The notes beneath the pieces are model-generated. The model was not told where the DNA came from and did not search any database. It was given only the letters and a program-made list of their open reading frames with translations. Both the position numbers and the translations under genes were made by a program. From CAXMQZ01 sp963707075 (GTDB lineage: Bacteria; Acidobacteriota; Thermoanaerobaculia; Multivoradales; JAHEKO01), in contig CAVPOX010000004.1 of NCBI GenBank assembly GCA_963707075.1, positions 682,001 to 746,000 on the forward strand: a stretch of DNA of 64,000 nt, read 5' to 3'. Shown in pieces: positions 35,399 to 44,171 of the stretch; within the stretch, counting starts at the first letter, position 1, and every line of letters starts with the position of its first letter.

Positions 35399-36489
35399 GA
35401 CAGTCTCTCCACGCGGGCGCCACCACGAGGTGTGGTAGTCAGACCCAGAAGGACGGTTTCGGTACCGGATAGTCCCGAAAGGATCTCGACCCTGCCGTCT
35501 GGCAGGTCCCGACCGAGTGTGACTGCCCGGGACGCCGCGATGCCATCCGCGGTCTCGACGACCACCAGGTCGAGCCCACCCTGTCGCAGGATGGCCTCAG
35601 CCGGCACAGCAACGATGGAGCGGGTTTGCGTCGGAATTTTCGCCCGACCGGCGGCGCCGGATGGCAGGTCTGAAATCGGCAACTCGATCTTGACCTGAAA
35701 TGAGTGGCTGGCGGGATCGGACCCGGGTGTCATCTCGACAACAGAGCCCTCGAGGACACCGAGATCGGGTCTCGCATCGATGCTGACGGAGAGAATGTCT
35801 CCAGGTCGGAGGCTCGCGGCCGCCATGAGGCTCTCGGGCACCGAAACAACCAGCCGCCGTCCAACCTGGGATTCCAGCATCAGCAGCGGTCGGCCAGGTG
35901 CTGCCAGATCGCCGACTTCGACCAATTTTTGCGCCACTCGACCGTCGAACGGGGCGACCACTCGAGCGTCTCCAGCGACCGAGGAGGCCGCGTTGATGGC
36001 GCCCTCGGCCTGCTCGACCGCACCAGCCGCTTGCTCGTACTGCATCCTCGCCATGTCGACCTCGAGCTCGGAGGCGGCCTTGACTTCGGCCAGGGCCTGG
36101 AACCGGGCGTAGTTGCGCTCGGCCAGCGCCAGGGCGGCCCGGGCTTGACTCAGGGCACCTCGAGCCTGGGATACCTGCCCATCCGAGGCCTGCGGATCGA
36201 TCTCGACGAGTACCTGGCCACGCTTGACCTGCTGGCCGGCACCAACCGGGACGGCCGTGACCATGGCCATGACGCGAGCTGAGACTGTCGCGATCTGGGT
36301 CGCCTCGACGGTGCCGTGGACTGCGATCTCATGCGGAATCTCGAGGACCTGCGCTTGCGCGGTTCTGGCTTGAATGGTCGTTGAGGCCTGTTCGGTGGAG
36401 TCCGGGTGAGAGCCTCGACAGCCGCTCAGCACAGTGACGGAGGTCAGCAGGATCATTAAGGAGGGCTTGATGCTTCGTGTAGGGCTCAT
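35395..36489 (-). CDS. RND efflux periplasmic adaptor, lipoprotein
   Basis: 364 residues. The signal peptide ends in the lipobox LSGC (Cys23), so it is a lipoprotein of the MFP/HlyD family. Order: beta-barrel start (EIAVHGTVEATQIATVSARV), lipoyl half-motifs around VPVGAGQQVKRGQVLVEIDP, a helical hairpin (about 95-165: LSQARAALALAERNYARFQAL, AAGAVEQAEGAIN), second lipoyl half (VVAPFDGRVAQKLVEVGD) and beta-barrel. It links the inner-membrane RND pump and the TolC channel. Overlaps both neighbours by 4 bases. Confidence 0.93.
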   Translation of the reverse strand: MSPTRSIKPSLMILLTSVTVLSGCRGSHPDSTEQASTTIQARTAQAQVLEIPHEIAVHGTVEATQIATVSARVMAMVTAVPVGAGQQVKRGQVLVEIDPQASDGQVSQARGALSQARAALALAERNYARFQALAEVKAASELEVDMARMQYEQAAGAVEQAEGAINAASSVAGDARVVAPFDGRVAQKLVEVGDLAAPGRPLLMLESQVGRRLVVSVPESLMAAASLRPGDILSVSIDARPDLGVLEGSVVEMTPGSDPASHSFQVKIELPISDLPSGAAGRAKIPTQTRSIVAVPAEAILRQGGLDLVVVETADGIAASRAVTLGRDLPDGRVEILSGLSGTETVLLGLTTTPRGGARVERLS

Positions 36490-37856
36490 GACTCGTTCCT
36501 TGTCTGCGGATCTGGTGATGGTGTGAGCACTTCTTCAGGCTGGCGACCCGCCTTGACGGCGAGAGAGAGAGACGCGAGATGTGCCTCGGCGCGAGCGACG
36601 ATTTTGCGTGTCTGGGCCTCGCGCCGGGCGGTGGTGGTATCGACGAGCTCTATCATCTTGACCACCCCTTGTTTGAACCTCTCCTGGGTGATGCGTTCCG
36701 CTTCAGCTGCAGCCTGTTGAGCGGTGTTGGCGGTCCGGTACCGCTCTCGGGCCGTCAGCGCCTTCTCGTAGGCATCGCGAACCTCGAGGCGAACACCTTC
36801 GGTGAACTGATCGATCTGCTGGCGACCCGCTAGAAGATCGGCCTCGGCAGCAGCCTTGGCGGCCCGATGGCGATTGCCCGAGAACAAGTCGACACTGAGC
36901 ATGGCCATGATAGCGCCGGAGTCGTGATCGTTGGTGAAGACCTGTTCGCCAAAGAAGTCCCAGCGTGCTGCCATCCCGATTTTTGGCATCAAGGCAGAAC
37001 GCTGGACTTTGATCTCGAGTTCAGCCGCTTGCAGCATCTGCCGGGCAGCTTCGAGGTCGGCGCGGTCTTCGGCCGTCAGCAGCCAGGCCTCCAGATCACC
37101 GGTCAAGGGGAGCGGATCGTGTAAAGGTTCGAGATCCCAACTAGCGCTGGGATCCTCTCCCAGACGAAACGACAGGTTCGACTGGGCGACCTTGGCCTGA
37201 CCACGCGCTTCGATCAGCATGTCTTCGATACGGGCCTTCTCGACCTGGGCGCGGAGTAGCTCGGATCGCACCAGCATGCCTTGATCGACATAGGCCTGGG
37301 CGAGCTCGACGTGGGTCGACACTGTCTCGAGGACATGCTCGAGCAGTGCTACATTCTCGCGGGCTTGTGACAGACGAATGTACGCCTCCGCGGCGGCAAG
37401 AGCTGCGCTGTTTTCGACCCAGACGGCCTCGATAGCAGCAGCCTGGGACGCGAGCTTGGCCTGGCCGACCCTGCCAGATATTTCACCCCCGGTATAGATC
37501 GGCAGGGTGAGAAGGAAGCGTGAGGTGGCGTTGTTGAGGTAGTCCGGATTGTTGGGATCGCTCATCACGAAGTCGTCGAATGAGAACTGTCCCTGATTGA
37601 GCTGCAGGGCGAAGACTTCGGCTGGATTGTTGGTCCGGACCCACATCTCCTGAAAGCTGATCTGCGGTAGCCGATAGCCCTTGGCTTGTTTGAGGCGGGC
37701 TTGTCCCGCCGTGCTGCGAGCTTGGGCAGCAAGTACATCCTGAGCCTGAACGCGCGCGGTCGCAATGGCGCTGCCGACAGTCAGCGTCTCCGCCGCTGCG
37801 AGCGAGGACCCCAGCATCAGAGCCATCAATGCGGTAGTGGGGATTCGACGGATCAC
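36486..37856 (-). CDS. TolC-family outer-membrane efflux channel
   Basis: 456 residues with a signal peptide (TTALMALMLGSSLAAA, cleavage near residue 22) and two tandem OEP repeats of long helices: TAEARVQAQ-type start, LAAAEAYIRLSQARENVALLEH, QAYVDQGMLVRSELLRAQVEKA, and the second repeat VRLEVRDAYEKALTARERYR with QERFKQGVVKMIELVDTTTARR. It forms the trimeric outer-membrane tunnel for the adjacent RND system. It is first or second in an operon after thioredoxin (12 bases between). Confidence 0.93.
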   Translation of the reverse strand: MIRRIPTTALMALMLGSSLAAAETLTVGSAIATARVQAQDVLAAQARSTAGQARLKQAKGYRLPQISFQEMWVRTNNPAEVFALQLNQGQFSFDDFVMSDPNNPDYLNNATSRFLLTLPIYTGGEISGRVGQAKLASQAAAIEAVWVENSAALAAAEAYIRLSQARENVALLEHVLETVSTHVELAQAYVDQGMLVRSELLRAQVEKARIEDMLIEARGQAKVAQSNLSFRLGEDPSASWDLEPLHDPLPLTGDLEAWLLTAEDRADLEAARQMLQAAELEIKVQRSALMPKIGMAARWDFFGEQVFTNDHDSGAIMAMLSVDLFSGNRHRAAKAAAEADLLAGRQQIDQFTEGVRLEVRDAYEKALTARERYRTANTAQQAAAEAERITQERFKQGVVKMIELVDTTTARREAQTRKIVARAEAHLASLSLAVKAGRQPEEVLTPSPDPQTRNES

Positions 37857-37868
37857 TTGACTTCCCCT

Positions 37869-38198
37869 TTAGCTGGTGATCGAGGTGTCGAGCCACTGCT
37901 GGAGAGAAGTCTTGGGCAAAGCCCCGACAACCCGGTCGACTTCCGTGCCGTCCTTGAACAGCACCATGGTCGGGATTCCCTGAACCCCGTAGCGCAGGGC
38001 ATGCTCATGCTCCTGATCGGTATTGACTTTCGCAACGACGATCTTGCCTTGATAGTCGTTGGCAATCTCTTCCAGAACCGGTGCGATCATGCGGCAGGGG
38101 CCGCACCAGGGGGCCCAGAAATCCACGAGTACAGGCGTCTTGGATTTGAGGACTTTGGTGTCAAATTCGGCGTCGGTCACTTTCAGCGTCTTGGTCAT
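37869..38198 (-). CDS. trxA: Thioredoxin
   Basis: 109 residues with the complete active site FWAPWCGPCRMIAPVLEEIA (WCGPC), the cis-Pro loop VQGIPTMVLFKDG and normal length. ATG 38198 has AGGAGA 7 bases upstream; the frame is open further but without protein-like content. It reduces disulfides in the cytoplasm. Its place at the head of an RND efflux operon is unusual for a housekeeping thioredoxin and suggests a redox role for that system. Confidence 0.95.
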   Translation of the reverse strand: MTKTLKVTDAEFDTKVLKSKTPVLVDFWAPWCGPCRMIAPVLEEIANDYQGKIVVAKVNTDQEHEHALRYGVQGIPTMVLFKDGTEVDRVVGALPKTSLQQWLDTSITS

Positions 38199-38293
38199 TT
38201 CGGCGTCTCCTCTCGGGGAGTCAGGCTCGTTCCTGCCCCTTTCCCTCATTGAGAGGCACGATTCTGATAATGGTTCCCAACTGAGGATCTGTA

Positions 38294-38322
38294 TTGGGTT
38301 TTTGCTATGGATCTGCTAGTAT
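38294..38322 (+). promoter_or_regulatory. Candidate promoter for the beta-barrel protein gene
   Basis: TTGGGT and TAGTAT separated by exactly 17 bases, in an A+T-rich part of the divergent region between trxA and the beta-barrel gene, giving a leader of about 100 bases. Confidence 0.45.
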
Positions 38323-38431
38323 TCGCGCAGTTGTATTGCCCGTATGGCGCTCGGGCCTGGTGACAGGCAGGGCATAGGTGGGCAATGTGGTTTCAACACA
38401 GGGACCGAGTGGAGGAAATGGGAGGAAAGTG

Positions 38432-40084
38432 ATGTACAGCAGAAAAATGCTGAAAGGTGCCTTTGGAATGGCAATCGCCATCCTCGTGGTGCAGGCGTTC
38501 GTCGTTGCACCAGCCTGGGCGCAGTATCACGACATCTATGTGTTGGGTCAGCGGGCGACAACTTTTTCGCCGCATCAGCCCAAGAATCTAGAAGAGCTCA
38601 AGGATCTTTTTGACCGATTCGAGAGCGATCTCCGGGTGGTTATCGAGAAGGGTGGATGGGACGGTGATCCTGACGATCTGTTCCAGGCTCTTCGTTCCGC
38701 CAAAGAGGGTGACGGCACGGTCACTCGTCGGCAGATTCAACCTGGCGAGTCTTTGACCTGGATGGCTTATCGCAAGAATGGTGAGCCGGCAGTCATTCGT
38801 AACCCCCGTTGGTCCGCCAAGCAGCCTTTCGACGCCTGGCAGATCAATGTCGAGTCCAAAGATTCCGATTATGTCTTTGTGATTCCGCAGAGCTGCATGA
38901 ACCTGGCTTTGGATGGTGCCAAGACGAAGCGAGCTGCCAAGCCGGCGGGACCGACGCTCGATCTGCGCGCCACTTTCGATCAGGCCGCCGACCGGATCAC
39001 GGTCACCGCTCGCAGCAACGGTGATGTCAAGTTGACCTGTGCCACCGCCCCGGGCGGCAAGGAGAGTATCTCCGACGTGAAGAAGGAAGGCGACAACCAG
39101 TGGTCCTTCAAGCCTCTGTCGGATGGCACCTACAAGTTCTGCGGTGAGGCCACCAAGAATGGTCAGACTGTCACTGACACAGCGAGTGTCGAGGTCGGTC
39201 GCATGAAGGCCGCTTGCGACATCGACGTGAGCGTCGATCCGGAGACCAACATCATCACGGTGGACACCTCCAACAGCAAGGGCGACTTCACGATGACCGC
39301 TCTGACCCTGCCGGACGGGACGGCCGCTGACATCGCTGGTCTCCAGTCCGTTGGCGACAACAAGTGGACCTACGATCCTTCGGCTTCCCTCAAGCGCAAG
39401 CCGGGTGACTATACCTACACGTTCGCTGGTAAGAGCGACCTGTGGGGGACCGAGTCGACCTGTGACACGGCAGCGATCATTCGTCGTGAGGGCCCGGACT
39501 TCTCCTGGATCGCACGTCTCTACTATGTGCACGTCTGGCCGGGCTCCGATGAGCTGCATGTCGAGAACCCCGTGGGCGCAGATCCGCCGATCTTCACCCA
39601 GTTCTGGGCTGATGGCGGTAACGGCTTCGGCGCCGAGGTCGAGTACATGATTCGCCCGAGCATCGGGATCTTCGCTGGCCTGACTCTGGCCAACATGAAG
39701 ACCAGCTTGATGTTTGATCAGGCGGATGTCTGGTTGACTTCGACCGACCGGGTCGACACCCGCGAGTTCAACCTGGGTGCCAACTACCACTTCCTGCCGG
39801 GTCGCCGGATCGAGCCCTTCGTAGGACTCTTTGCCTCGTGGATCAACTACAGCTCATCGACCTTCTACTTCGCGGAGGTCGACCGGGAGTACAAGATCGA
39901 CTATGACAACGAGCTGACCTACGGCGTCAACCTCGGTTTCGACTTCCCGATTCAGGAAGGCGGACCGTGGGCCATCACGGGCATGCTTCGCTGGATGGGT
40001 ACCGACCTGGAAGGCGACAAGAACATCTACTATCTGAATGTCGATCCGCTGCAGGGTCTCCTCGGCGTGGCATATCGCTGGTAG
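38432..40084 (+). CDS. Outer-membrane beta-barrel protein with periplasmic repeat domain
   Basis: 550 residues. Signal peptide of about 31 residues (GMAIAILVVQAFVVAPAWA). The N-terminal half has a unique domain (residues 35-180) and two Ig-like modules (about 195-280 and 285-365) with DLRATFDQAADRITVTARS and CDIDVSVDPETNIITVDTSN. The C-terminal ~180 residues alternate aromatic beta strands like an eight-stranded OmpA/OmpW-type barrel and end in ...LLGVAYRW, with the terminal aromatic of outer-membrane barrels. GGAGGAAAG lies just before ATG 38432. The strong signals (promoter, ribosome site, rho-independent terminator) suggest an abundant envelope protein. Function unknown. Confidence 0.85.
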   Translation: MYSRKMLKGAFGMAIAILVVQAFVVAPAWAQYHDIYVLGQRATTFSPHQPKNLEELKDLFDRFESDLRVVIEKGGWDGDPDDLFQALRSAKEGDGTVTRRQIQPGESLTWMAYRKNGEPAVIRNPRWSAKQPFDAWQINVESKDSDYVFVIPQSCMNLALDGAKTKRAAKPAGPTLDLRATFDQAADRITVTARSNGDVKLTCATAPGGKESISDVKKEGDNQWSFKPLSDGTYKFCGEATKNGQTVTDTASVEVGRMKAACDIDVSVDPETNIITVDTSNSKGDFTMTALTLPDGTAADIAGLQSVGDNKWTYDPSASLKRKPGDYTYTFAGKSDLWGTESTCDTAAIIRREGPDFSWIARLYYVHVWPGSDELHVENPVGADPPIFTQFWADGGNGFGAEVEYMIRPSIGIFAGLTLANMKTSLMFDQADVWLTSTDRVDTREFNLGANYHFLPGRRIEPFVGLFASWINYSSSTFYFAEVDREYKIDYDNELTYGVNLGFDFPIQEGGPWAITGMLRWMGTDLEGDKNIYYLNVDPLQGLLGVAYRW

Positions 40085-40109
40085 AAGCTGTCGCTTTTCG
40101 AATTTTCAG

Positions 40110-40141
40110 CCGCTGCGTCCTTCGGGGCGCAGCGGTTTTTT
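40110..40141 (+). terminator. Rho-independent terminator
   Basis: CCGCTGCGTCC pairs with GGGCGCAGCGG (11 bp, one G-U) around a TTCG tetraloop, followed by six T. It lies 26 bases after the stop of the beta-barrel gene. Confidence 0.95.
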
Positions 40142-40142
40142 C

Positions 40143-40390
40143 TTGTCCTCACGGGCTGGCCGGGGCCATTCTGGGTGCCCCAAAGGGTGACCAGGGCGTC
40201 GGTCTATGGTCGATAGTGAGGATCGTGTCTCCCGGTTGGATGGCCTCACCCGACCAAACCCCATCTGCACCGAGAGACACAGATCCTACCTTCGTTCAAG
40301 GACCAACGTCGTGTCACCCTGCATGGCACCCCAAATCGTTCCACCTGTCACCCTTCCGCGGAGGACATGGGCGAGCACAGAGGCCCGTCC
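40143..40390. other. 248-base intergenic region
   Basis: Between the terminator and the 3' end of the TorD-like gene. No gene, tRNA or clear repeat seen. The motif ctgtcaccc/gtgtcaccc occurs twice (about 40311 and 40346), slightly recalling the palindrome at 50124, but there is no dyad. Confidence 0.4.
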
Positions 40391-41242
40391 CTAGAGGTCG
40401 TTCGCGAGGTCTTCGAGAAGGGCAGCGGTGGAGGCGGCACGGTCTGACCAGAAGGTGGCGATGGGGCCCGTGATGTCTGTCCAGGCCTGGTGGGTATCGG
40501 CCCAGCGGGCGGCCTCGTCAGCCAGCCAGCGCAGAGTGGCTTTGTCATCCTGGCTCAGCAGGGCCTTGAGCACATAGCTGCGCTCGCCAGCCCGGACTCC
40601 GAGACCCAGGTCATGGCCGGCTCGCTGTAGGTCATCGCGAACCAGAACGAACCCACAGCGCACCGGGGCGAGAAGCGAGCCGAGAAGGGCCGCACCGTCG
40701 TCGTCGGATCGGGGATCCGCCATCTCCGCTGCTTCCCGGAGATGGAGGGGGAGTTGCTCCGGTCGATCACTCCCCGCGACCTCCTCCGTCAGGGCCTCGA
40801 CGAGCAGGTCGGCCCATTCCTTGTAGAAAGGGGGCTGCAGGTCCTGCATCTTGTCCAGGTAGGGTGGCAACCAGCTCAGCAGATGCTCCCAGAGGAAAGC
40901 GACTCGAATGTGGTGCCAGCGAGCGGCACTCTCACCCTCAGTCTGGGTTTCAAGCTCCAGCAGCCGGGAGTAGAAGGCCAACAGGACGGTCAAGTGATCG
41001 GGTTCGGTGGGAGGGGACATCTCCAGCGCCCGCCAGAAGCCGGCAATCCGATCGCGAGCCTCGCCCCCCAGCTTGCCCGCTCGATCGAGATAGACCGACG
41101 CGAAGGGGTAGAGCTGGAGGAGAAACAGGTCCGTGTGTTCGGCGGCCGTCGGCAGGGGACCGAGCTCGAGAAGCTCGGCCAGGCGGCGCGCCTCTTCACT
41201 GGGCGGCTCGATCAGGCTACCCAGGCAGCGCAGCAATTCCAT
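40391..41242 (-). CDS. TorD/DmsD-type chaperone for the molybdoenzyme
   Basis: 283 residues, all-helical. The start LLRCLGSLIEPPSEEARRLAELL, the motif FLLQLYPFASVYLDRAGKLGG (equivalent to the TorD family Y/F-x-x-LF-x-GP-x-x-x-x-x-P region) and ARWHHIRVAFLWEHLLSWLPP are those of TorD-like proteins. Such chaperones bind the apo catalytic subunit and guide cofactor insertion. The catalytic subunit gene lies 6 bases upstream, so this is its dedicated chaperone. The C-terminal 90 residues are an unusual extension. Confidence 0.83.
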   Translation of the reverse strand: MELLRCLGSLIEPPSEEARRLAELLELGPLPTAAEHTDLFLLQLYPFASVYLDRAGKLGGEARDRIAGFWRALEMSPPTEPDHLTVLLAFYSRLLELETQTEGESAARWHHIRVAFLWEHLLSWLPPYLDKMQDLQPPFYKEWADLLVEALTEEVAGSDRPEQLPLHLREAAEMADPRSDDDGAALLGSLLAPVRCGFVLVRDDLQRAGHDLGLGVRAGERSYVLKALLSQDDKATLRWLADEAARWADTHQAWTDITGPIATFWSDRAASTAALLEDLANDL

Positions 41243-41248
41243 GGGCGG

Positions 41249-44158
41249 TTACTTGCGGACGACTTCTGGCAGCTTGTAGGCCGGCTTGGTTGGTTTGACC
41301 GGTCGGATCAGCCACCCGGGTCGCCGGGTTCCGTCGGGTGAGACGTCCATCGCCGACCGAGTCTTCTGCAACCATTTCTGAAAGACCTCGTGCGACTTGT
41401 CGGTATCCACCGCGATTTCCCCATACTTGTCGCCGAGTTTGGCTTTGCGAACGCGGACCGCTTGATGCCAACAATGCATCCCCGAGATGGGGTCGGGGTG
41501 GACCGGAAACGTCAGGTTCTGGTGCACGCCTGCGTCGGTCCACCAGATGCGCTTCGTATCGGGATCGGCTGACGCGTAGGGCTCCACTCCCTTGCTGATC
41601 TTGAGTGACCAGTTCGAGCGCTTGTGATTCAGCTTCGCCGTCGACATCATCTGGGGTTGGCCTTCACCTTCTCGCAGCTTCCAGCGCCCCATGTGGTGAC
41701 TGCAGGCCACGACTCCCGGCTTGATACCCTCGGTCACCCAGGCCTTCACCACAAAGTGACCGATCTCGGTCTCCACCCGCACCAGATCACCGGTTTTGAC
41801 CTTGATGCGCTCGGCATCGGAGGTGTGCAGCCACAACGGGTTCGTGTGGGCGATCTCGTCCAGCCACTTGGCATTGGCGCTGCGCGTATGGATCTGTACA
41901 GGTAACCTGAAGGTGGAGATCAGGACCATCTGGTCGTCGGCCATCGCTTCCGGGTGCACGTGGCTCTTGATGTAAGTTGGAATCGCGTACTCGGGCCAGC
42001 CCCATCGAGCCACGGTCGAGGAGTAGAACTCCAGGCGGCCGCTGGGCGTGGGGAATCCCTTCAGCACCTTGCTATCGATACGAACACCGGCTCGGCGGCG
42101 TCCATCCGCGTCGTTGTCCGGAGCTCCGACGGGAGCGAAGTTCACCTGGGGAGGGGCTGCGGCGCGTGTGTAGACGCGACCAGCACCATCCTCGTGAACA
42201 TCTTCGAGCTCGTCGTCGGGTATGGGCTGCTCGTAGATCGGGCCGATATCGCGGGCCACCTCGTAAGCACCGTAGCGGCGCATGTACTCGAGGGGTTCGA
42301 GATCTTCTGCGGCCGCTGCTTCGGGCAACCCGGGAACGGAGTTCTCGAATATGTAGCTGTAGTACTCGTCGGCGTTCAGTCGCTGACCGGGATTCTTCTG
42401 CGATTCGACGAAGGGCTTGATCCCGAGGGCGCCGTCAGGGTCGATGCGCCAGGAGAGCTCGAACCAGAATTCGTTCTCCTCCCAGACCTCTCCCGGATTG
42501 ACCCGACGCGTGTCAGAGAGGGGTTCGCCCATCCGCTGACGCGCCTCGCGCATCACCGGCTGGCGAAATCCGATCCACTGGGCGTCGTGGGTCTCGTAGG
42601 AGTGGATGTCATGGCGTTCCGACGCGTGCCCCATCGGCAGGATGTAGTCGGCGAAGTAGGCGGTCTCGTTCCAGGTCGGGGTCAGGGCGACGTGGCAGCC
42701 GACCTTCTCCTCATCGTTGAGCATCTCCAGCCAGGAGAAGCCGTCCGGATTGGTCCAGACCGGATTGTAGACACGGCTGAAGTAGACCTCGAGCCTGCCA
42801 CGACCCTCCTTGACCAGATGGGGTAGCAGAAACGAAACCTCGTTCATGATCAAGGGGTATTCGAGCGGCCAGGTCAGACCATTCCAGTGCTCGGGGTGAC
42901 GCGGGAGATAGATCGGACGGGGTACGAACTTGTTCCAGGCATTGGGGTAGGTACCGCCCTCGGTGGCCACGGCGCCCAGCAAGGCATTGAGCATGAAGAC
43001 GGTTCGAGCTACTTGCCAGCCACCCTCATTCGCGGCTGCGGCACTGCGCCAGTTATGAGTCGAAAGCTGCGTTCCGGCTTCGGCGACTGCTTCGGCCACC
43101 TGCTGCAGCACGGCAACGTTGATCCCGGATTCGCTCGCGGCGTACTCGAAGGTGTAGCTTTCATAGAGCGCTCGCAGCAACCGCGTAAAGGTCTCGAAAG
43201 TCGGCTCCTGGTCCGGATGCTCGTTCTCGAGGTACTCCTGCCAGTTCCACCACCGACGGACAAAGTCCTTGTTGTACTGATCGGTCTGGATCAGATGGTT
43301 GGCGATCGCGAGCATGATGGCCGCTTCGGACCCGGGTTGGGAGGCGAGCCAGAAATCGGCATGGGTTGCGGTGTTCGAGAGCCGAGTGTCGATCACAATC
43401 AGCTTGGCACCGTTCTTCTTGCCCTCCATGATCCGTTGGGCATGGGGATTGAAGTAGTGCCCAGTCTCGAGATGCGAGCTGATCAGCAGAATCGTCTTCG
43501 CCCTCGCATGATCGGGGCTGACGCGATCGATACCGGTCCAGAACTGGTAGCCGGCTCGGGCGCCCGACGAACAGATATTGGTGTGCGAATTGTGCGCGTC
43601 GCATCCCCAGGCGGCCATCATGCGCTCGGTGAAGCCGTCCTCGCCTGGTCTGCCGACGTGGTACATGATTTCTTCGTGCCGTTTCTCCTGCATAGCCTTG
43701 CGGATGCGGCTCGCCAGATCGTCCAGTGCCTCGTCCCACGACACCCGCTCCCATTTGCCTTCGCCGCGCTGCCCCGACCGCTTCAGAGGGTAAAGGATGC
43801 GATCGGGATCGGTGATCTGGTTGAGTGTCGCTGGCCCTTTGGCACAGTTTCGGCCTCGCGATCCGGGGTGTTCAGGATTGCCTTCGAACTTTTGAATCGC
43901 CAGGGAGTCCCTGTCGATATAGGCCAAGAGGCCGCAAGCTGACTCACAGTTGAAGCAGGTCGTGGGCACCAACATGTAGCGCTTCTCGACCCGTTTCGGC
44001 CACGCCTTGGAATCGAGCTCGACCCAGTCGTCCCAGCGTTCCTTGGGCGGAAACGAGGCCAGGTGAACGCGGCTGGCGCCGGGGTAGAAGGTCTCGCCGC
44101 GTGCTTCAGTTGCCTTGCGGGCGGCGCTGACACGTTTGTTCAGATCCTTGATCGACAT
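41249..44158 (-). CDS. Molybdopterin oxidoreductase catalytic subunit, cytoplasmic (SoeA-like)
   Basis: 969 residues of the DMSO-reductase (CISM) superfamily. A [4Fe-4S] motif CFNCESAC...GRNC uses Cys68, 71, 75 and 105; a Cys196 in NSHTNICSSGARAG is at the metal-ligand position. Later segments include LEVYFSRVYNPVWTNPDG, PTWNETAYFADYILPMGH and the C-terminal cofactor domain (LVRVETEIGHFVVKAWVTEGI). There is no twin-arginine signal: the N-terminus (SIKDLNKRVSAARKATEARG) is soluble, unlike PsrA, PhsA or TtrA. A cytoplasmic enzyme with an Fe-S/NrfD partner and sulfur genes nearby resembles SoeABC sulfite dehydrogenase; a reductase of another sulfur or oxyanion substrate is possible. Operon with the fused partner upstream and TorD downstream. 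Confidence 0.88.
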   Translation of the reverse strand: MSIKDLNKRVSAARKATEARGETFYPGASRVHLASFPPKERWDDWVELDSKAWPKRVEKRYMLVPTTCFNCESACGLLAYIDRDSLAIQKFEGNPEHPGSRGRNCAKGPATLNQITDPDRILYPLKRSGQRGEGKWERVSWDEALDDLASRIRKAMQEKRHEEIMYHVGRPGEDGFTERMMAAWGCDAHNSHTNICSSGARAGYQFWTGIDRVSPDHARAKTILLISSHLETGHYFNPHAQRIMEGKKNGAKLIVIDTRLSNTATHADFWLASQPGSEAAIMLAIANHLIQTDQYNKDFVRRWWNWQEYLENEHPDQEPTFETFTRLLRALYESYTFEYAASESGINVAVLQQVAEAVAEAGTQLSTHNWRSAAAANEGGWQVARTVFMLNALLGAVATEGGTYPNAWNKFVPRPIYLPRHPEHWNGLTWPLEYPLIMNEVSFLLPHLVKEGRGRLEVYFSRVYNPVWTNPDGFSWLEMLNDEEKVGCHVALTPTWNETAYFADYILPMGHASERHDIHSYETHDAQWIGFRQPVMREARQRMGEPLSDTRRVNPGEVWEENEFWFELSWRIDPDGALGIKPFVESQKNPGQRLNADEYYSYIFENSVPGLPEAAAAEDLEPLEYMRRYGAYEVARDIGPIYEQPIPDDELEDVHEDGAGRVYTRAAAPPQVNFAPVGAPDNDADGRRRAGVRIDSKVLKGFPTPSGRLEFYSSTVARWGWPEYAIPTYIKSHVHPEAMADDQMVLISTFRLPVQIHTRSANAKWLDEIAHTNPLWLHTSDAERIKVKTGDLVRVETEIGHFVVKAWVTEGIKPGVVACSHHMGRWKLREGEGQPQMMSTAKLNHKRSNWSLKISKGVEPYASADPDTKRIWWTDAGVHQNLTFPVHPDPISGMHCWHQAVRVRKAKLGDKYGEIAVDTDKSHEVFQKWLQKTRSAMDVSPDGTRRPGWLIRPVKPTKPAYKLPEVVRK

Positions 44159-44171
44159 GGTCTATTAGCCC

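Noticed and set aside
40143..40390. Small gene or repeat in the gap after the beta-barrel gene
   Set aside because: The open frames here are short and lack ribosome sites or protein-like composition; the repeated tgtcaccc motif is too short.
41249..44158. Thiosulfate or polysulfide reductase (PhsA/PsrA) as firm name
   Set aside because: Those enzymes carry a Tat signal for export; this N-terminus has none, so a cytoplasmic Soe-like enzyme is preferred, without certainty.
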